Part shown: positions 12,501-18,745 of the stretch, one piece after another | Layout: each line of letters opens with the position of its first letter | Position numbering within the stretch: position 1 is the first letter of the stretch | NCBI GenBank assembly: GCA_023430975.1 | Contig: JAEYYB010000125.1 | Span: 1-44,415, forward strand | Source: Bacillota bacterium | Lineage (GTDB): Bacteria > Bacillota > Clostridia > Acetivibrionales > DSM-2933 | DNA: 44,415 nucleotides | Direction of reading: 5' to 3' | Notes under the pieces: generated by a model | The model's input: only the letters and a program-made list of their open reading frames with translations | Told to the model about the DNA's origin: nothing | Database searches by the model: none | Made by a program: the position numbers and the translations under genes

Positions 12501-13006
12501 GGCTTACAAGAGCTGAAATGGCTGTTATTCTTGCTAACCTGGATGGTGTGTCACAGAAGCAAACAGTAAGTTCAGTATTTAAGGATGTCAAGAATAATCA
12601 TTGGGCAGCTTGGGCTATCAGTTATGTGACCGAAAAGGGAATTTTCAACGGCTATAGTGACAAGACATATAGACCGGATAATTTCATAACAAGAGCAGAG
12701 CTTTCGGTTGTATTGTCAAAATACGTAAGCATTAAAGCTACCGATAAAGGTGATGCAAAATTTAATGATATTGATAAACACTGGGCAAAAGGTTATATAA
12801 TGGGACTTGTTTCAGAGGGGTATATTAAAGGGTATCCCGATGGTACATTCAAACCTGCAAACAATGTTAAACGTTCAGAATGTGTCTCTATTATTAACAG
12901 GATTTTAGGAATTGCACCATTAAAAAACTCAGAATCAAGTTTCATAGATGTCGAAAAGAAACACTGGGCATTTGGAGACATAATGGCCGCAACTTCCCAA
13001 AAGTAA
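593..13006 (+). CDS. Giant SLH-anchored multidomain surface protein (~4,137 aa)
   Basis: Exported cell-surface protein, probably bound non-covalently to secondary wall polymer. An ATG at 584 abuts the ribosome binding site (AGGGGG, 578-583), so the in-frame TTG at 593, nine bases after it, is the likelier start. Approximate order, counted from 584: signal peptide 1-33; Thr/Glu-rich stretch; repeated beta-sandwich modules to ~1450; fibronectin III-like modules ~1450-1630, ~1850-1940 and ~2050-2140; PKD domain ~2145-2225 (core WDFGDG); carboxypeptidase-regulatory-like domains ~2230-2310 and ~2760-2835; beta-rich region ~3010-3220; possible beta-propeller ~3265-3620; two CARDB-like domains ~3645-3860; a PTPTPT and Asp/Asn/Lys-rich linker; then SLH motifs ~3950-4140 (HWA, GYPDGTF, TRAE). 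No catalytic motif is evident. A structural, adhesive or matrix role is inferred. SLH and PKD calls are firm; the others rest on pattern reading. Confidence 0.9.
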   Translation: MNKRLINRIALLIIVPLLANMLVTGGIVSANSSDYLQNVATTTTATENTDENAPETTPKTTLETNSEKALGEASEPIIDNIETNTNIHYESLAQQNDIVLPLIDKKEGTDSDASLKKSTTAKADIIKQVLPKEVKTGSVLSKSKTLKSLSSTYIPDDAINVNENEVKILNENSSEYKSYFMFVFTPETTDYYKITASSLKIPYIYVNDSQNNTIGWSRTYPQMSDSIACKMYKGQQYLINLSSVSSDDTTEFSVTKYRSAANSLTYTFVDNTYTSDENASVVVTIPNIPADKLYGVLDRDILIRAELFKGEELIDKISEIPAQSIRGAMGTPDDNILQFVCEFGKVVEDDEYTIKITCYDDEGNIVIDTCESTIEVGGSTLLYVPSQSISFKSNSYSGKQRVYFKGINTDKGKFIVFDGDRIIGTSANTGIGSTYVQHEEMFSIYSMTKYEYDTSKFAKNLYYADIPDLAFVEPLQEGKGYKLKMVAGVGEFNADAKIIPTKGLVLNSISYGSLYNSSLKFTVYTQFYNFGSIKPNDISIELINLKGEVVASQVDYSYDSYYSGTENITYINYNLRINKPLETDNKYSVRINYPGKLYSNTAGTYIGAYSNGDYLNLKSPTVLDAEKLKISIPTYDCNNKIDYDAILYRENQSLSVPISQVTGVKPDNNGTFVIDFPQDNGLPILIPGASYHIEFKYKRPSYNNEVFTSSIGFSMPQSTVSNVSKDIAFYPPALPTQGETEFTISGYEIENGIMGTDNSKINIELVANNEIYGSVIKDTIKKSASLYDVNSNYSMSQIMITGKLQIQKALENDTQYFIRINGNDYKYFYKSSKPYIDENSLNIQHYCSYSTYKNSSGADCLLYDLSFKEPLVLNYGFIKNVPEDYKLVLKDVENEQEIELGTWKTEKTYFDGEYKDISIDADLSQVTQGRVFELCLKAGENYYSFNKFIKVYKPYEAHYFSVHEAVYGSDRVTLSLPSCYDIDSLSFDVKDSFDIVYDLSVVPGSLKRDSDATYMDVKTDIPLSYGVYKFRMYSAENTIKYTVPYTVSQKSNTPVVENIQNGVPYLIYGNGLSDEGVYTADISDFNNVIRVKEGITLTKKQGENVLELDESSLQDLPIGTYNVAVKLNGSAIGVAYFYYSGPMMLKPLISAKEWIDSPEKSPLITSDNVELIIKTMYYNKVRFAENLEKLKEMSYQPVTNSINYKFESAGKIKLLYFQFADDAGKESEIVTFKAYLASVNNEIKVISPEKDKTYENGLPIKASIPNNPHSVWLVLYWQGAVATIAKATVNSLYSSNDIQYVKLSKEEATDFYSYEIPQDSAGNLIKFEIYAADEFGNITDSETVDLRDVVDPEPVKTIQISNLAPAYKKQNITIWGSDATAGSNVTIYAYPLNDNGTSTGGSPYRITVIANEDGKFEGTLNIPKDGYYRIYIADNMGRTSYNYHRTWVDTIVPVLRNYTTIAQGINSVKISWDVNDRSTCNYTLWRDDKIIENQYSDKFYLATGLTKGQTYIYKVMATDMAGNQSEAVQIIVTVGDTVAPGTPKNLRIGSNAGKSITLTWDPSTDNSYVTGYEIYRNDEKIGTSYNTSYTDTNLTKGVEYSYRVKAFDPSMNYSGLSEPVVHSIQTVKVKDAYDGSYNVVASTNNTLVLKALTSDILNNTNIRVLFEYSKDNGATWAPISTVSQYTTTSDGLLFNTIWRIEGYDSGEYVIRYTVTDSDGFTNQDVSKPITIQKTDDFISPTIKSIRPYPSCYANSIPLTITAEDNVGVKSITIQESMDGAVWEDVTSISISYISKVSAVNYTVDVSDTREGPYYIRAIATDTSGNNSNSTGSASYNQYIIDRTAPQKVADVSVSSTVDYIELKWGMNSEPYVKGFNVLRSESIDGEYITLADNTNTLNFIDQSAKTGVIYYYKVSCTDIAGNTGENSEPVKAVRLSIDDITDDLPPQITSIYPNNNAVIGNKLNLAVTAMDNIRLSKIAAQFKTGENDWTDITVFDTAYSSDGFSSELDTSKYPAGTVIKVRAYAVDAKGNKSSFEYADYTVDNVPPKTPVVDVVARNMGIYVSWSCEDEDIAVYKVYRRISGSSFYTLIGEYSKSTNNVLDTSLDPSYQYVYKVIAIDGLGNTSFIESRAISPLDVDDIMPQAVINCISSAETDTVVDFDGTSSYDNVKIAKYEWDFGDGKTMVGSTVKHQFSNVGTYSVVLKVTDSSGNQNLASRLVTIIKKGVAGTIEVSVIDDQGNKLPFTDVFVNLGEADQYKSTSDSTGSLSLNMEPGSYKIGAYKSGYAPSQQEVLVIAGKSNALMLVLRKSEVVIGSMTATKMTLDEIKKAGIDVTAPGNQNVFRYQINLVYQNKPYTITHIANTSNKSYVSSSTIGDRTLYVSTVPRSGSSSGSAPVTVLLDVPGGTSWLKDFFDVKLHLVNTQGAYDIENCVVSLNIPSGLSVAGGSAKTNEIGTLPANGSKVLNWIIRGDKPGSYNISADFSGILESFNETISARFAPSEPIKVEDSSRLKLLIEVEEVKYPNDKLLYRVGFKNERNTDLYRPKISMQDSEYIRSYKTSTSMALINTSHEVLKPGEILWSEYSIDPAKFEGNNNVGLKLTEYASTALGGMKIPIEIRPVEYGTFGRVKPKIYVIDPHTGRETELDSIDLVKYKSRTNDVMPDLKIKTGRGISENVVVKEVCKLTIDDGLFDVTQEITTDKNGEYIYKGGSIDAVEINDSGKGYFSIKVTSDTKISDTLGIRVLDQNLLSKTEFGSVSGRVWNKDESKPVSGATVIIGSNTRTTDANGNFSFNDIMFDGDTIKVKAAGFPEKNIDRDLRDGSYVTVYLSKVPEITKVVSWCSDSTNSRSSIVPLNLIGSSVDFRIDTDLKGNGEVTEYLYKIVDKNGNEKYSGSETDKIVTIWDIKNKMAIGDRLKFAIKTSGPYGNFTSDYVDAKLVMAQELPLLNTVDWLFDRGIIQNEIPLFNPEIEGINDANRFFNSINNSNSSVPFPGDSGIFNSTKLIPLDASIDLDVEYDFLNAKVTITNKGGVSGDFLGGLAEWDHGSGREGSGRFSLGGELSATFVTVLTYNDSSLRWEFEKMDVNIVGGASFRVEFKYNVPADVIFGGVLLSGYAVVELEGGVQIIVNTSIPNLSRINSISDLVTEVQANLNLAIKGAVGAEVGYGLLSGDIFVRGRVDVNLPSWRTELTLSYGVDYGYLWFFSNENTLGEKTWTLYEGNQNRRMSGMLAAPPNIVNEGIVYKSAPRGYLQNQKWIGKEEIIKDAYPDSSARISAVDKKIGDMLMVYIGDDSQRTDNNRTSVYSSVYKDGTWSQPVQIDIDGTGDAYPSLAADGENIYASWMDMEEEMGDSSSMTEDYITKNVLGKMGISIAKFDLGTNSWKEQISKKTQGINKLPEIAANDGKVMAVWVNNSKSNLKGNLEQPDDIYYVYNDGSGWSEPKAFVIGAANVTEGKLYMHNGKAYYVFVTNAYSDEGINKAYVARFDGKSWSKPTELIDNSNEDSHLAIALYNEEPTAFWQNDGAIYKISLERPYGAQIIINSDQAEGILELSAANTEKGVALAWTSASAGEKKLYISTFDEESSSWTEGTMIKFDSMEIPKGITLAGLGDSAMAVYNKSQYKFDEEKKVYYRDNTKLTSTNYIRKADLAILENGVYFENGKPLPGEDTTVIAAVKNVGDITVKGIKVSLYEGDKLVAVKDMPEAVLSPGNSVLASFPWKVQQNAAGIKLRAVVETADDIEPLNNAATLEKSYTDAEITSVYNELYSKNSGTIFVDVKNSGYSSLDVAKVYISTDKEFKNIIAEKEIKDIDPLMDKHVAFQFKPTDEQIENRVKVYAKVEVHHSEYDYSNNSDFTVIRPMEDSDGTGIIEDGPSPTPTPTPTPTPGQNQNNTNIPVQTPDTTDKGNGDNGNNQTDKDNSTDEPKDKDNGTKPSDKPVIVVPTPDVPSTGDENKKNVPYMKGFADKTFRPDKGLTRAEMAVILANLDGVSQKQTVSSVFKDVKNNHWAAWAISYVTEKGIFNGYSDKTYRPDNFITRAELSVVLSKYVSIKATDKGDAKFNDIDKHWAKGYIMGLVSEGYIKGYPDGTFKPANNVKRSECVSIINRILGIAPLKNSESSFIDVEKKHWAFGDIMAATSQK

Positions 13007-13015
13007 AGTGATGTA

Positions 13016-13060
13016 AAGTAATGTAATATAAAGTAATGTAATATAAAGTAATGTAATATA
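13016..13060. repeat. 15-bp tandem repeat, three perfect copies
   Basis: The unit AAGTAATGTAATATA occurs three times without mismatch (13016-13030, 13031-13045, 13046-13060), preceded by a degenerate partial copy at 13006-13015. It lies between the stop of the giant SLH gene and its terminator. Confidence 0.9.
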
Positions 13061-13062
13061 AT

Positions 13063-13108
13063 AAAATGTCTCACAAAGCTTGTTTGAAAAAACTTTGTGA
13101 GGCATTTT
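13063..13108 (+). terminator. Terminator of the giant SLH gene
   Basis: A 16-bp near-perfect stem (13063-13078 with 13093-13108; one G-T pair) has a 14-nt loop. The plus-strand stem ends in CATTTT and the opposite side begins AAAATG, so it could work in both directions. Confidence 0.75.
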
Positions 13109-13212
13109 AAATCCCTAATTGTACTTGAAATAAAATACAACTTATAAATATATAGTATATCAAAATAATCTCCAGGAAAAAATAAAGGAAAATAAACAGA
13201 AGAGGGAGATTA

Positions 13213-13449
13213 ATGATGGGATTTAACAGCGAAAATAAAAATGAAGTGGAAATGACCACCTATGATAGACTTTTAAGAGCATGGGAAAACTCAAAGGAAT
13301 TGGTTAGAGACTTTGAGATGTACTCAAAGAGGATTGAAGATGATGAGATCAAAAATGTTTTCAAGCAGTTTGCTGAAGATGAAGGAATGCATGCTACAAA
13401 GCTAAGAGAGATTATATTGAATTATAAAAGTGAAGGTGATAATCAGTAG
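13213..13449 (+). CDS. Small ferritin-like / rubrerythrin-like helical protein
   Basis: A 78-residue protein predicted to be almost all helix. The pattern is that of a half ferritin-like bundle: a helix with ENSKELVRDFEMY and a second with FAEDEGMHATKL, where the E-x-x-H spacing resembles rubrerythrin/ferritin metal ligands. At about half the usual size it may dimerise to form a four-helix bundle, or be a degenerate non-metal member. The start is the first of two adjacent ATGs, six bases after AGAGGGAG. It is a single-gene unit bounded by terminators on both sides. The ferritin-like assignment rests on local motifs; its role (iron or oxidative stress, spore-associated) cannot be told from sequence. 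Confidence 0.7.
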   Translation: MMGFNSENKNEVEMTTYDRLLRAWENSKELVRDFEMYSKRIEDDEIKNVFKQFAEDEGMHATKLREIILNYKSEGDNQ

Positions 13450-13470
13450 TAGTATGATGCAGATGAATGG

Positions 13471-13506
13471 GCTGTTACACTAAGAAAATAGTGTAACAGC
13501 TTTTTT
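13471..13506 (+). terminator. Intrinsic terminator
   Basis: A perfect 12-bp stem (13471-13482 with 13489-13500, arms GCTGTTACACTA/TAGTGTAACAGC), a 6-nt loop and six T residues. It ends the ferritin-like gene; the same hairpin may stop the convergent dockerin gene, although no T run follows on that strand. Confidence 0.95.
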
Positions 13507-13526
13507 GCTAAAAAATATGGGTTGTT

Positions 13527-15974
13527 TTAATATATAGTATTGAATTTTTTAGCTATGAATATAACATCCCTCATATTTACTGTGCCGTCCTTGTCTATAT
13601 CACATTTAGCATTATATTTGCTGTCACCAAGAACGGTATTAAAGCATTTGGCTACCAATATAATGTCTGACATATTGATTGCATGATCTCCGTTTATATC
13701 TTCGGGCAATGTTGATGGCGTCGGAGTGTTTGACGGTGTATTCGTAGGCGTAGATTCGGAGATATTCTTTGTCATTTCAATGTTCTTGAATAAAACGTCA
13801 TATCCTGGGGTATTGTCGCTACAAATACGGATAATAGCTGAAGCATCGACACTGAAATCCCAGTCGCTGATATCAAAGGTTACTTCATATCGCTGCCATT
13901 GTCCATTCACTGTTACGGATTTTTTGGGGGCTTTTTCGATGAGAGAAAACCCTTCATATCTTACATAGTTTGGTCGTACCTCTACCGTAGTTTTGTTTCC
14001 GTTATAACTTTTTGCTTCAAAGCTGATGGTATATTTCCCTGCGCCATTTTTTTCTAATTCATTTGTTACAACAGTGTATAATCCTTGATTGTAAATATTA
14101 CTAGTAACGACACTACGCATTACAACTTCACCATTATCAACACATGATCTGAGTGTTGTACCCGGATTGCTATAAGGATTATATCGGCTTGCAAATGAAT
14201 AGTCTTTCAATAGATTTTTACTGCTATTCAGTACAGGAGAGAGAACCACAGCTGATTTTTCGCTGTCATATACTGCTTTTGTATAATAACGATTTACTTC
14301 ATCAAGAGAAATATATTTGATATCGCTTTGCGTTGTTCCTTTTGTGTTTTCATTTGTTTTGATATCCAGCAAATTACAGATTTCTTTTTCAGGTAATAAT
14401 ATTTCACTGCCATCTCCAATGGGTTGATGTGGTAATTTCTGCAAATTTTGGTTGATATATACCTTTTTGTTGTATGTATAGTTCACTTTGTTTCGCACAC
14501 AGGCAAGGGGATGTTCTGATTTCGTACTGTCATTGTTTATGGAAATGGCAAGTTCATTATTATCCTTATACTGAGGCTTGAAGTCGCTTGCTGATGTAAT
14601 CAATTTACCATCAATATAGCTGTTATGAAAATTTAATTTGTAATTTGATGTATGTATAAGTGTGTCATTATTGATTACATGAATAGCTTGTCCTGCTGTA
14701 GTATTCCATGAAGTAACAATCGATGAACCTCTGATTGTGTTGAAACGACAATTGTTAAAATAAAAATTCTTGATTGCATCGCCCATATTCAGGCCATTGA
14801 AAATCCATGGTGTGTTGATAACATCAACACAGTCTAAGTTGTTGAAGGTAACGCCCTTTACAACAGATTGTATCTTTGCTCCGTTATACCAGTTATTTAT
14901 AATTCCCTCATTAGCACGGAATACATATATATCTGTAAATTCTACATCATAGGGAAGCTGATGCTGTGGGAATAATGCGGCACATGTTGTTCCTATGATA
15001 CAGTTGCTGATGCGATGATACCCATAACCACCACTATATGTAATTCCATTGTCGCTGACATACCAAAAACAATTTGTAATGGTTACATTTCCAGCACCGA
15101 CTGCAACACCGTCAGTACGGATTCTTGCAGTTAGACACTTAACATTTTTGATGAGATGGGTAGTACCAATAAGATACATGTGGTATCCTTGAGAATCTAC
15201 GATTTTTACATCTTTAATTGTAATATTGTTACCATCCACGTCCATATAGATGTTCGTTCTATTCTCTGTCACGGAAGTGTCGGACACGTCGCTAAATGGG
15301 TCAAGTAATATTCCATGTCCGCAAATGGTAACATCATTCGAATTAATATTCAGACGACTGTAAAACACGGATCCCGGTGCAATATATATCGTTTTTATCT
15401 TTTTATCAAGGGTATAATATGAACTGTTTTCATCAGGGTCAAACCATGGCTCATCCACATATAAAACAGATTCGTCATTTTTGTCTATGTCATAATCTTC
15501 AGGAGCATCAGCAAAAATCGAAAGAATGGTAGTATCATCGTCATCAAGACGAATCATAAAGTTTGTATCATTCTTATCAAGCCACACAGAGATAACACCA
15601 TCATGAAATTCGTTTCGATATCCCTTTGAGCTTGGCAAAACGCTGTATGTTTCAAAATCACGATAAACGGCAATATCAATCCGAACCTCTCCTGTGAAAG
15701 CAAATTCGCAGAATCTTCTATCAAAGTCAGGTGATAAGCATCTGTAAGACATCTGTTCACCATTTGCGTTTCGATTATATACTGAAAGAGTTTTAGATTG
15801 ATTGCCTTGATTTATTGTTACACCATAATCATAGCAGCGTGGAATTCTTTCATCATATTCGGGATAGACAATAAGCTGTCCACCATCTTCTGCAAAAGCC
15901 TCAATGATGAAATTCAACGGAAGAATATTAAAAATTAGCAATAAAGTGAGAATGAGAGAAATGGTCTTTTTCAT
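13527..15974 (-). CDS. Secreted GH49-like beta-helix glycoside hydrolase with CBM-like domain and dockerin
   Basis: 815-residue cellulosomal enzyme. Signal peptide ~1-28; N-terminal beta-sandwich ~30-190; right-handed parallel beta-helix ~190-460 (many N-x-x-I/F-x-N-C repeats); CBM4/9/22-like beta-sandwich ~575-735; Thr/Pro linker; dockerin with two calcium loops (DINGD and DIDKDG) at the end. The beta-helix segment resembles GH49 (dextranase/isopullulanase): TDG with D288 followed by FWYVSDNG, matching the family pattern FWHVNDDA. The second Asp of the family's Asp-Asp pair is Asn309 here. Substrate is therefore uncertain; an alpha-glucan such as dextran or pullulan is the family expectation. 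Start ATG follows AAAAGGGG. It lies downstream of the GH5-CE2 gene but has its own promoter-like sequence and a terminator between them. GH28-like pectinase is the main alternative. Confidence 0.8.
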   Translation of the reverse strand: MKKTISLILTLLLIFNILPLNFIIEAFAEDGGQLIVYPEYDERIPRCYDYGVTINQGNQSKTLSVYNRNANGEQMSYRCLSPDFDRRFCEFAFTGEVRIDIAVYRDFETYSVLPSSKGYRNEFHDGVISVWLDKNDTNFMIRLDDDDTTILSIFADAPEDYDIDKNDESVLYVDEPWFDPDENSSYYTLDKKIKTIYIAPGSVFYSRLNINSNDVTICGHGILLDPFSDVSDTSVTENRTNIYMDVDGNNITIKDVKIVDSQGYHMYLIGTTHLIKNVKCLTARIRTDGVAVGAGNVTITNCFWYVSDNGITYSGGYGYHRISNCIIGTTCAALFPQHQLPYDVEFTDIYVFRANEGIINNWYNGAKIQSVVKGVTFNNLDCVDVINTPWIFNGLNMGDAIKNFYFNNCRFNTIRGSSIVTSWNTTAGQAIHVINNDTLIHTSNYKLNFHNSYIDGKLITSASDFKPQYKDNNELAISINNDSTKSEHPLACVRNKVNYTYNKKVYINQNLQKLPHQPIGDGSEILLPEKEICNLLDIKTNENTKGTTQSDIKYISLDEVNRYYTKAVYDSEKSAVVLSPVLNSSKNLLKDYSFASRYNPYSNPGTTLRSCVDNGEVVMRSVVTSNIYNQGLYTVVTNELEKNGAGKYTISFEAKSYNGNKTTVEVRPNYVRYEGFSLIEKAPKKSVTVNGQWQRYEVTFDISDWDFSVDASAIIRICSDNTPGYDVLFKNIEMTKNISESTPTNTPSNTPTPSTLPEDINGDHAINMSDIILVAKCFNTVLGDSKYNAKCDIDKDGTVNMRDVIFIAKKFNTIY

Positions 15975-16038
15975 AATTATAATATCCCCTTTTAAAAAAT
16001 TAAATGAAAAATAAATTTACATAAGGTTTGTAACTATT

Positions 16039-16068
16039 ATTATATCACACCAAATACCCTGAGGTAAA
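16039..16068 (-). promoter_or_regulatory. Sigma-A-type promoter for the beta-helix dockerin gene
   Basis: On the minus strand TTTACC (16063-16068) is 18 bp from a perfect TATAAT (16039-16044), about 65 bp upstream of the ATG at 15974. It lies immediately downstream of the GH5-CE2 terminator, implying separate transcription. Confidence 0.55.
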
Positions 16069-16078
16069 TTAAATAAAT

Positions 16079-16108
16079 AGGGCTTACCTTAACCGTTAAG
16101 CAAGCCCT
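16079..16108 (-). terminator. Terminator of the GH5-dockerin-CE2 gene
   Basis: A 30-nt hairpin (arms AGGGCTT/AAGCCCT extended by CTTAA/TTAAG with one mismatch and a three-base loop) lies 19 bases after the stop. The following minus-strand sequence is A/T-rich (ATTTATTTAATTT) rather than a pure T run. Confidence 0.75.
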
Positions 16109-16126
16109 AAATAATTAAATTCATTT

Positions 16127-18547
16127 TTACCAGCCAAGCTTGTTTTTTATTTCTTTAGTGAGCTGATCTGCCATCAATTGATGAGTTTTAATGCTTGGAT
16201 GCCAGTCTTCACCGTATCCGTTACTTTCAGATTGCTGAGGATACTCAAGGAAATATATCTTATTGTCTCCTTTTTTATTGAAACCGGAAACAACTTCATT
16301 CATATAATTATAACATGATTCTAAGCCTGTTCCCCAGAGCATTGGCCCCATTGTGCAGAATATATGTGCATTTGGATAATTGGTGCGGACCGTGGTTAAA
16401 AGATTGTTATATGCAGTTATAAATTTTGTCTTTTCTGCGGGAGTTGTTGAAAAATCATTTGTACCAAGATTTATAACAACAACCTGAGGTATATAGTTTT
16501 TAAAATCCCACTTAACTCCGCTGTTTGGAAGTGTAAGAGGATAACGGTCTGATATAATCGGACCTGCCTGACCTCCATAGTTCATTGTAAGACCTATTCC
16601 GGACCAGGCAATAATATTGGCACTGGCGTTCAATGAACGTGCTGTAATAGCTGCATAGGACAAATAACTGTTTTCATTTTTTGGTGTAAAGTTCTCTTCT
16701 TTTGATTTTCCTTCGTTTCCATATGCACATGTGATAGAATCACCGATGAATTCTATCTTTCTTTCTAATGGTGCCGGAGGAGCAAGGAGCTTACCCTGAC
16801 CGAAATCAAAGCCCAGGAACTGAACCTCACCCTGGGATGCTTCTGTTCTTTTCCATAATACAAGATGGTGGTCTCCATTTGTAAGACCGCTTGCTAAAGT
16901 TACAGTAGACGTTTTGCCGTTAACAGAAAATGGTGTAAGAGCATTGCCGTCAACGAAAGCCTGGAACCAGTTTTCTCCAGTGGATTTTATTGTTACACTT
17001 ACCTGTGTTCCGGAGAAGTTTAATTCTACATTACTGCCCGACCATGCACATTTTGGTCCATTGGGATCTGAAAAATCGAATCTTCCGTTATATAATATCC
17101 CGGGAGTTGATGATGGTACAGGCGTCGGTGATGTGACTTCTATTACTTTATTAAAGACTAAAGCAATTAAGATAACATCATTCATGTTTATGGCACCATC
17201 ATTGTTTATATCGCATCTCTTGTCATAATTACTTGAGCCGATGGTTGCATTAAAATGGGAAGCTATCAATACCACATCCGCCATATTAACTACTTTGTCA
17301 CCATTGATATCCTCAGGGAATGAAGATGGAACGGTTGAATTTGTTGTTGTTACTTTGGTAGGAGTAGGTGTGTTTGTTGGTGTGTTTGTGGGTGTGGGTG
17401 TGGCAGTTGCAACAGGCGTGTTTTGAGTTCCGCCGGAACCTTTTACAAGTGCATTGGCTATATCAGGGTAATACCATGTAAGTGCGGACCTGTTTAACAA
17501 AGCGTATGTTTCTGCTTTACCGGGTGCGTAATAGCCGTTATCCCACCAGAATAAAGCAATTCCCTTTGCTTTTGCTTCCTGTGCATAGTATTCTGCATGT
17601 GCTGTTCTGGAAGAAAGATTGTTTTTGTCAATAGTACCAAATTCGCCGATAACTACAGCTCGTCCTTTGCTTATGAATCTATTATAGAGTGCATTAAATT
17701 CTGCTGTAAGTGAAGATTTGTCGGAAGAAGTTCCCCAAGTTGAAGTTCCGTTTATATCCATAGCAAAAAAATATGGGGAGTAAGCATGTATTGATACAAT
17801 GACTTTATTGTCGTTGTTTGGAATTTTAAAGTCATTTAGTGTAACATCCAAAGCTGCAGCAGCATGGGGAGGAACCATGATGAATCTCTTTGCATTATTT
17901 CCGCCTGATGCTCTTATGGTATTTACAGCTGCCAAATTCAAATTGTTTATTACATCACGGTTTTCAGCTGTTCCACCTGTCCATTCGGCAGCTGAGCCTT
18001 CTACTCTTGGTTCATTCATTGTTTCAAATATAAGATAGTCACTGTAGTTTTTAAAACGGTTTGCAATTTGCTCCCAAAGCTTGGTAAGTTGTGCTTTGCT
18101 TGCTGCTTCCTTTGCATATGTAGGAACGAGCCATTTGTTTTCATGGTGAAGATTTAAAATAACATACATATCGTTATCAAGTGCATAATTGACTACATCC
18201 TCAACCCTGTTAAGCCATGTTTGATCAATAGTATAATCGGGTGCAGCTCCCATATGAGTGTCCCATGTTACAGGTAATCTCACTGCGTTAAAGCCCATTT
18301 CCTTTACCTTGTCTATCATTGCCTTGGTTGTCCTGGGGTTTCCCCAGCCTGTTTCAGTGGGTGCGTCAAGCGTATTACCCAAATTCCAGCCAAGTCTTAT
18401 ATCCTTTACAAGATCAATAGCTGTAATATCCCGCATACCCGTGTTGGCAGTAGATGCCGTAACATTCATGCTGCCAAGAAATGTGACAAGGAGAAAAATA
18501 ACAGCTAATAATAAAGCTTTTCCCCTAACCGAAAAAATTTTACTCAT
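16127..18547 (-). CDS. celE: Cellulosomal endoglucanase/esterase: GH5 - dockerin - CE2 (CelE architecture)
   Basis: 806-residue bifunctional plant cell-wall enzyme with the domain order of Clostridium thermocellum CelE. Signal peptide ~1-31; GH5 domain ~38-368 with acid/base E179 (MNEP) and nucleophile E302 (IGEFGT); Thr/Pro linker; dockerin ~411-468 placed internally; second linker; CE2 module ~484-806 with a jelly-roll then SGNH-type esterase, nucleophile S604 (GDSI) and H783 in DWHP. In the characterised CelE CE2 module, the Trp next to the catalytic His also binds cellulose; W782 keeps it. Expected activities are beta-1,4-glucan (or mannan/xyloglucan) endo-hydrolysis and removal of acetyl groups from hemicellulose. 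Start ATG follows GGGAGG by 8 nt. Divergent from sigI, suggesting SigI control, although I could not place a convincing SigI promoter. Confidence 0.93.
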   Translation of the reverse strand: MSKIFSVRGKALLLAVIFLLVTFLGSMNVTASTANTGMRDITAIDLVKDIRLGWNLGNTLDAPTETGWGNPRTTKAMIDKVKEMGFNAVRLPVTWDTHMGAAPDYTIDQTWLNRVEDVVNYALDNDMYVILNLHHENKWLVPTYAKEAASKAQLTKLWEQIANRFKNYSDYLIFETMNEPRVEGSAAEWTGGTAENRDVINNLNLAAVNTIRASGGNNAKRFIMVPPHAAAALDVTLNDFKIPNNDNKVIVSIHAYSPYFFAMDINGTSTWGTSSDKSSLTAEFNALYNRFISKGRAVVIGEFGTIDKNNLSSRTAHAEYYAQEAKAKGIALFWWDNGYYAPGKAETYALLNRSALTWYYPDIANALVKGSGGTQNTPVATATPTPTNTPTNTPTPTKVTTTNSTVPSSFPEDINGDKVVNMADVVLIASHFNATIGSSNYDKRCDINNDGAINMNDVILIALVFNKVIEVTSPTPVPSSTPGILYNGRFDFSDPNGPKCAWSGSNVELNFSGTQVSVTIKSTGENWFQAFVDGNALTPFSVNGKTSTVTLASGLTNGDHHLVLWKRTEASQGEVQFLGFDFGQGKLLAPPAPLERKIEFIGDSITCAYGNEGKSKEENFTPKNENSYLSYAAITARSLNASANIIAWSGIGLTMNYGGQAGPIISDRYPLTLPNSGVKWDFKNYIPQVVVINLGTNDFSTTPAEKTKFITAYNNLLTTVRTNYPNAHIFCTMGPMLWGTGLESCYNYMNEVVSGFNKKGDNKIYFLEYPQQSESNGYGEDWHPSIKTHQLMADQLTKEIKNKLGW

Positions 18548-18593
18548 TATACCAACCTCCCAAAAAATAAATTAGTAGATATTTATATCTATA

Positions 18594-18616
18594 ATTAAAA
18601 GTGTTACACTTTTAAT
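18594..18616. repeat. Hairpin repeat family 1, copy A (short form)
   Basis: A 10-bp perfect inverted repeat (ATTAAAAGTG-TTA-CACTTTTAAT) in the shared upstream region of the divergent GH5-CE2 and sigI genes. Its arms match the outer arms of copies B (21102-21162) and C (30941-31044). It could be an operator for a dimeric regulator, a collapsed mobile repeat, or a leader hairpin of the minus-strand gene. Confidence 0.7.
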
Positions 18617-18745
18617 CTATTATATTAATTCGAAAAAATAAATTTCTTTGAGTAGGGGAGGAATAAAATGGTTTGAGATTTTATATCAAGCCTATACTGA
18701 AAATTTTGAGTTTTATCGAAATATATAAGAGGGGAGGAAATCAAA

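Noticed and set aside
18640..18745. SigI-type promoter (C-rich -35, CGAA -10) for sigI or the GH5-CE2 gene
   Set aside because: CGAA occurs on both strands (near 18631 and 18717) and a CCCC stretch on the minus strand, but the spacing does not match what I know of SigI promoters.
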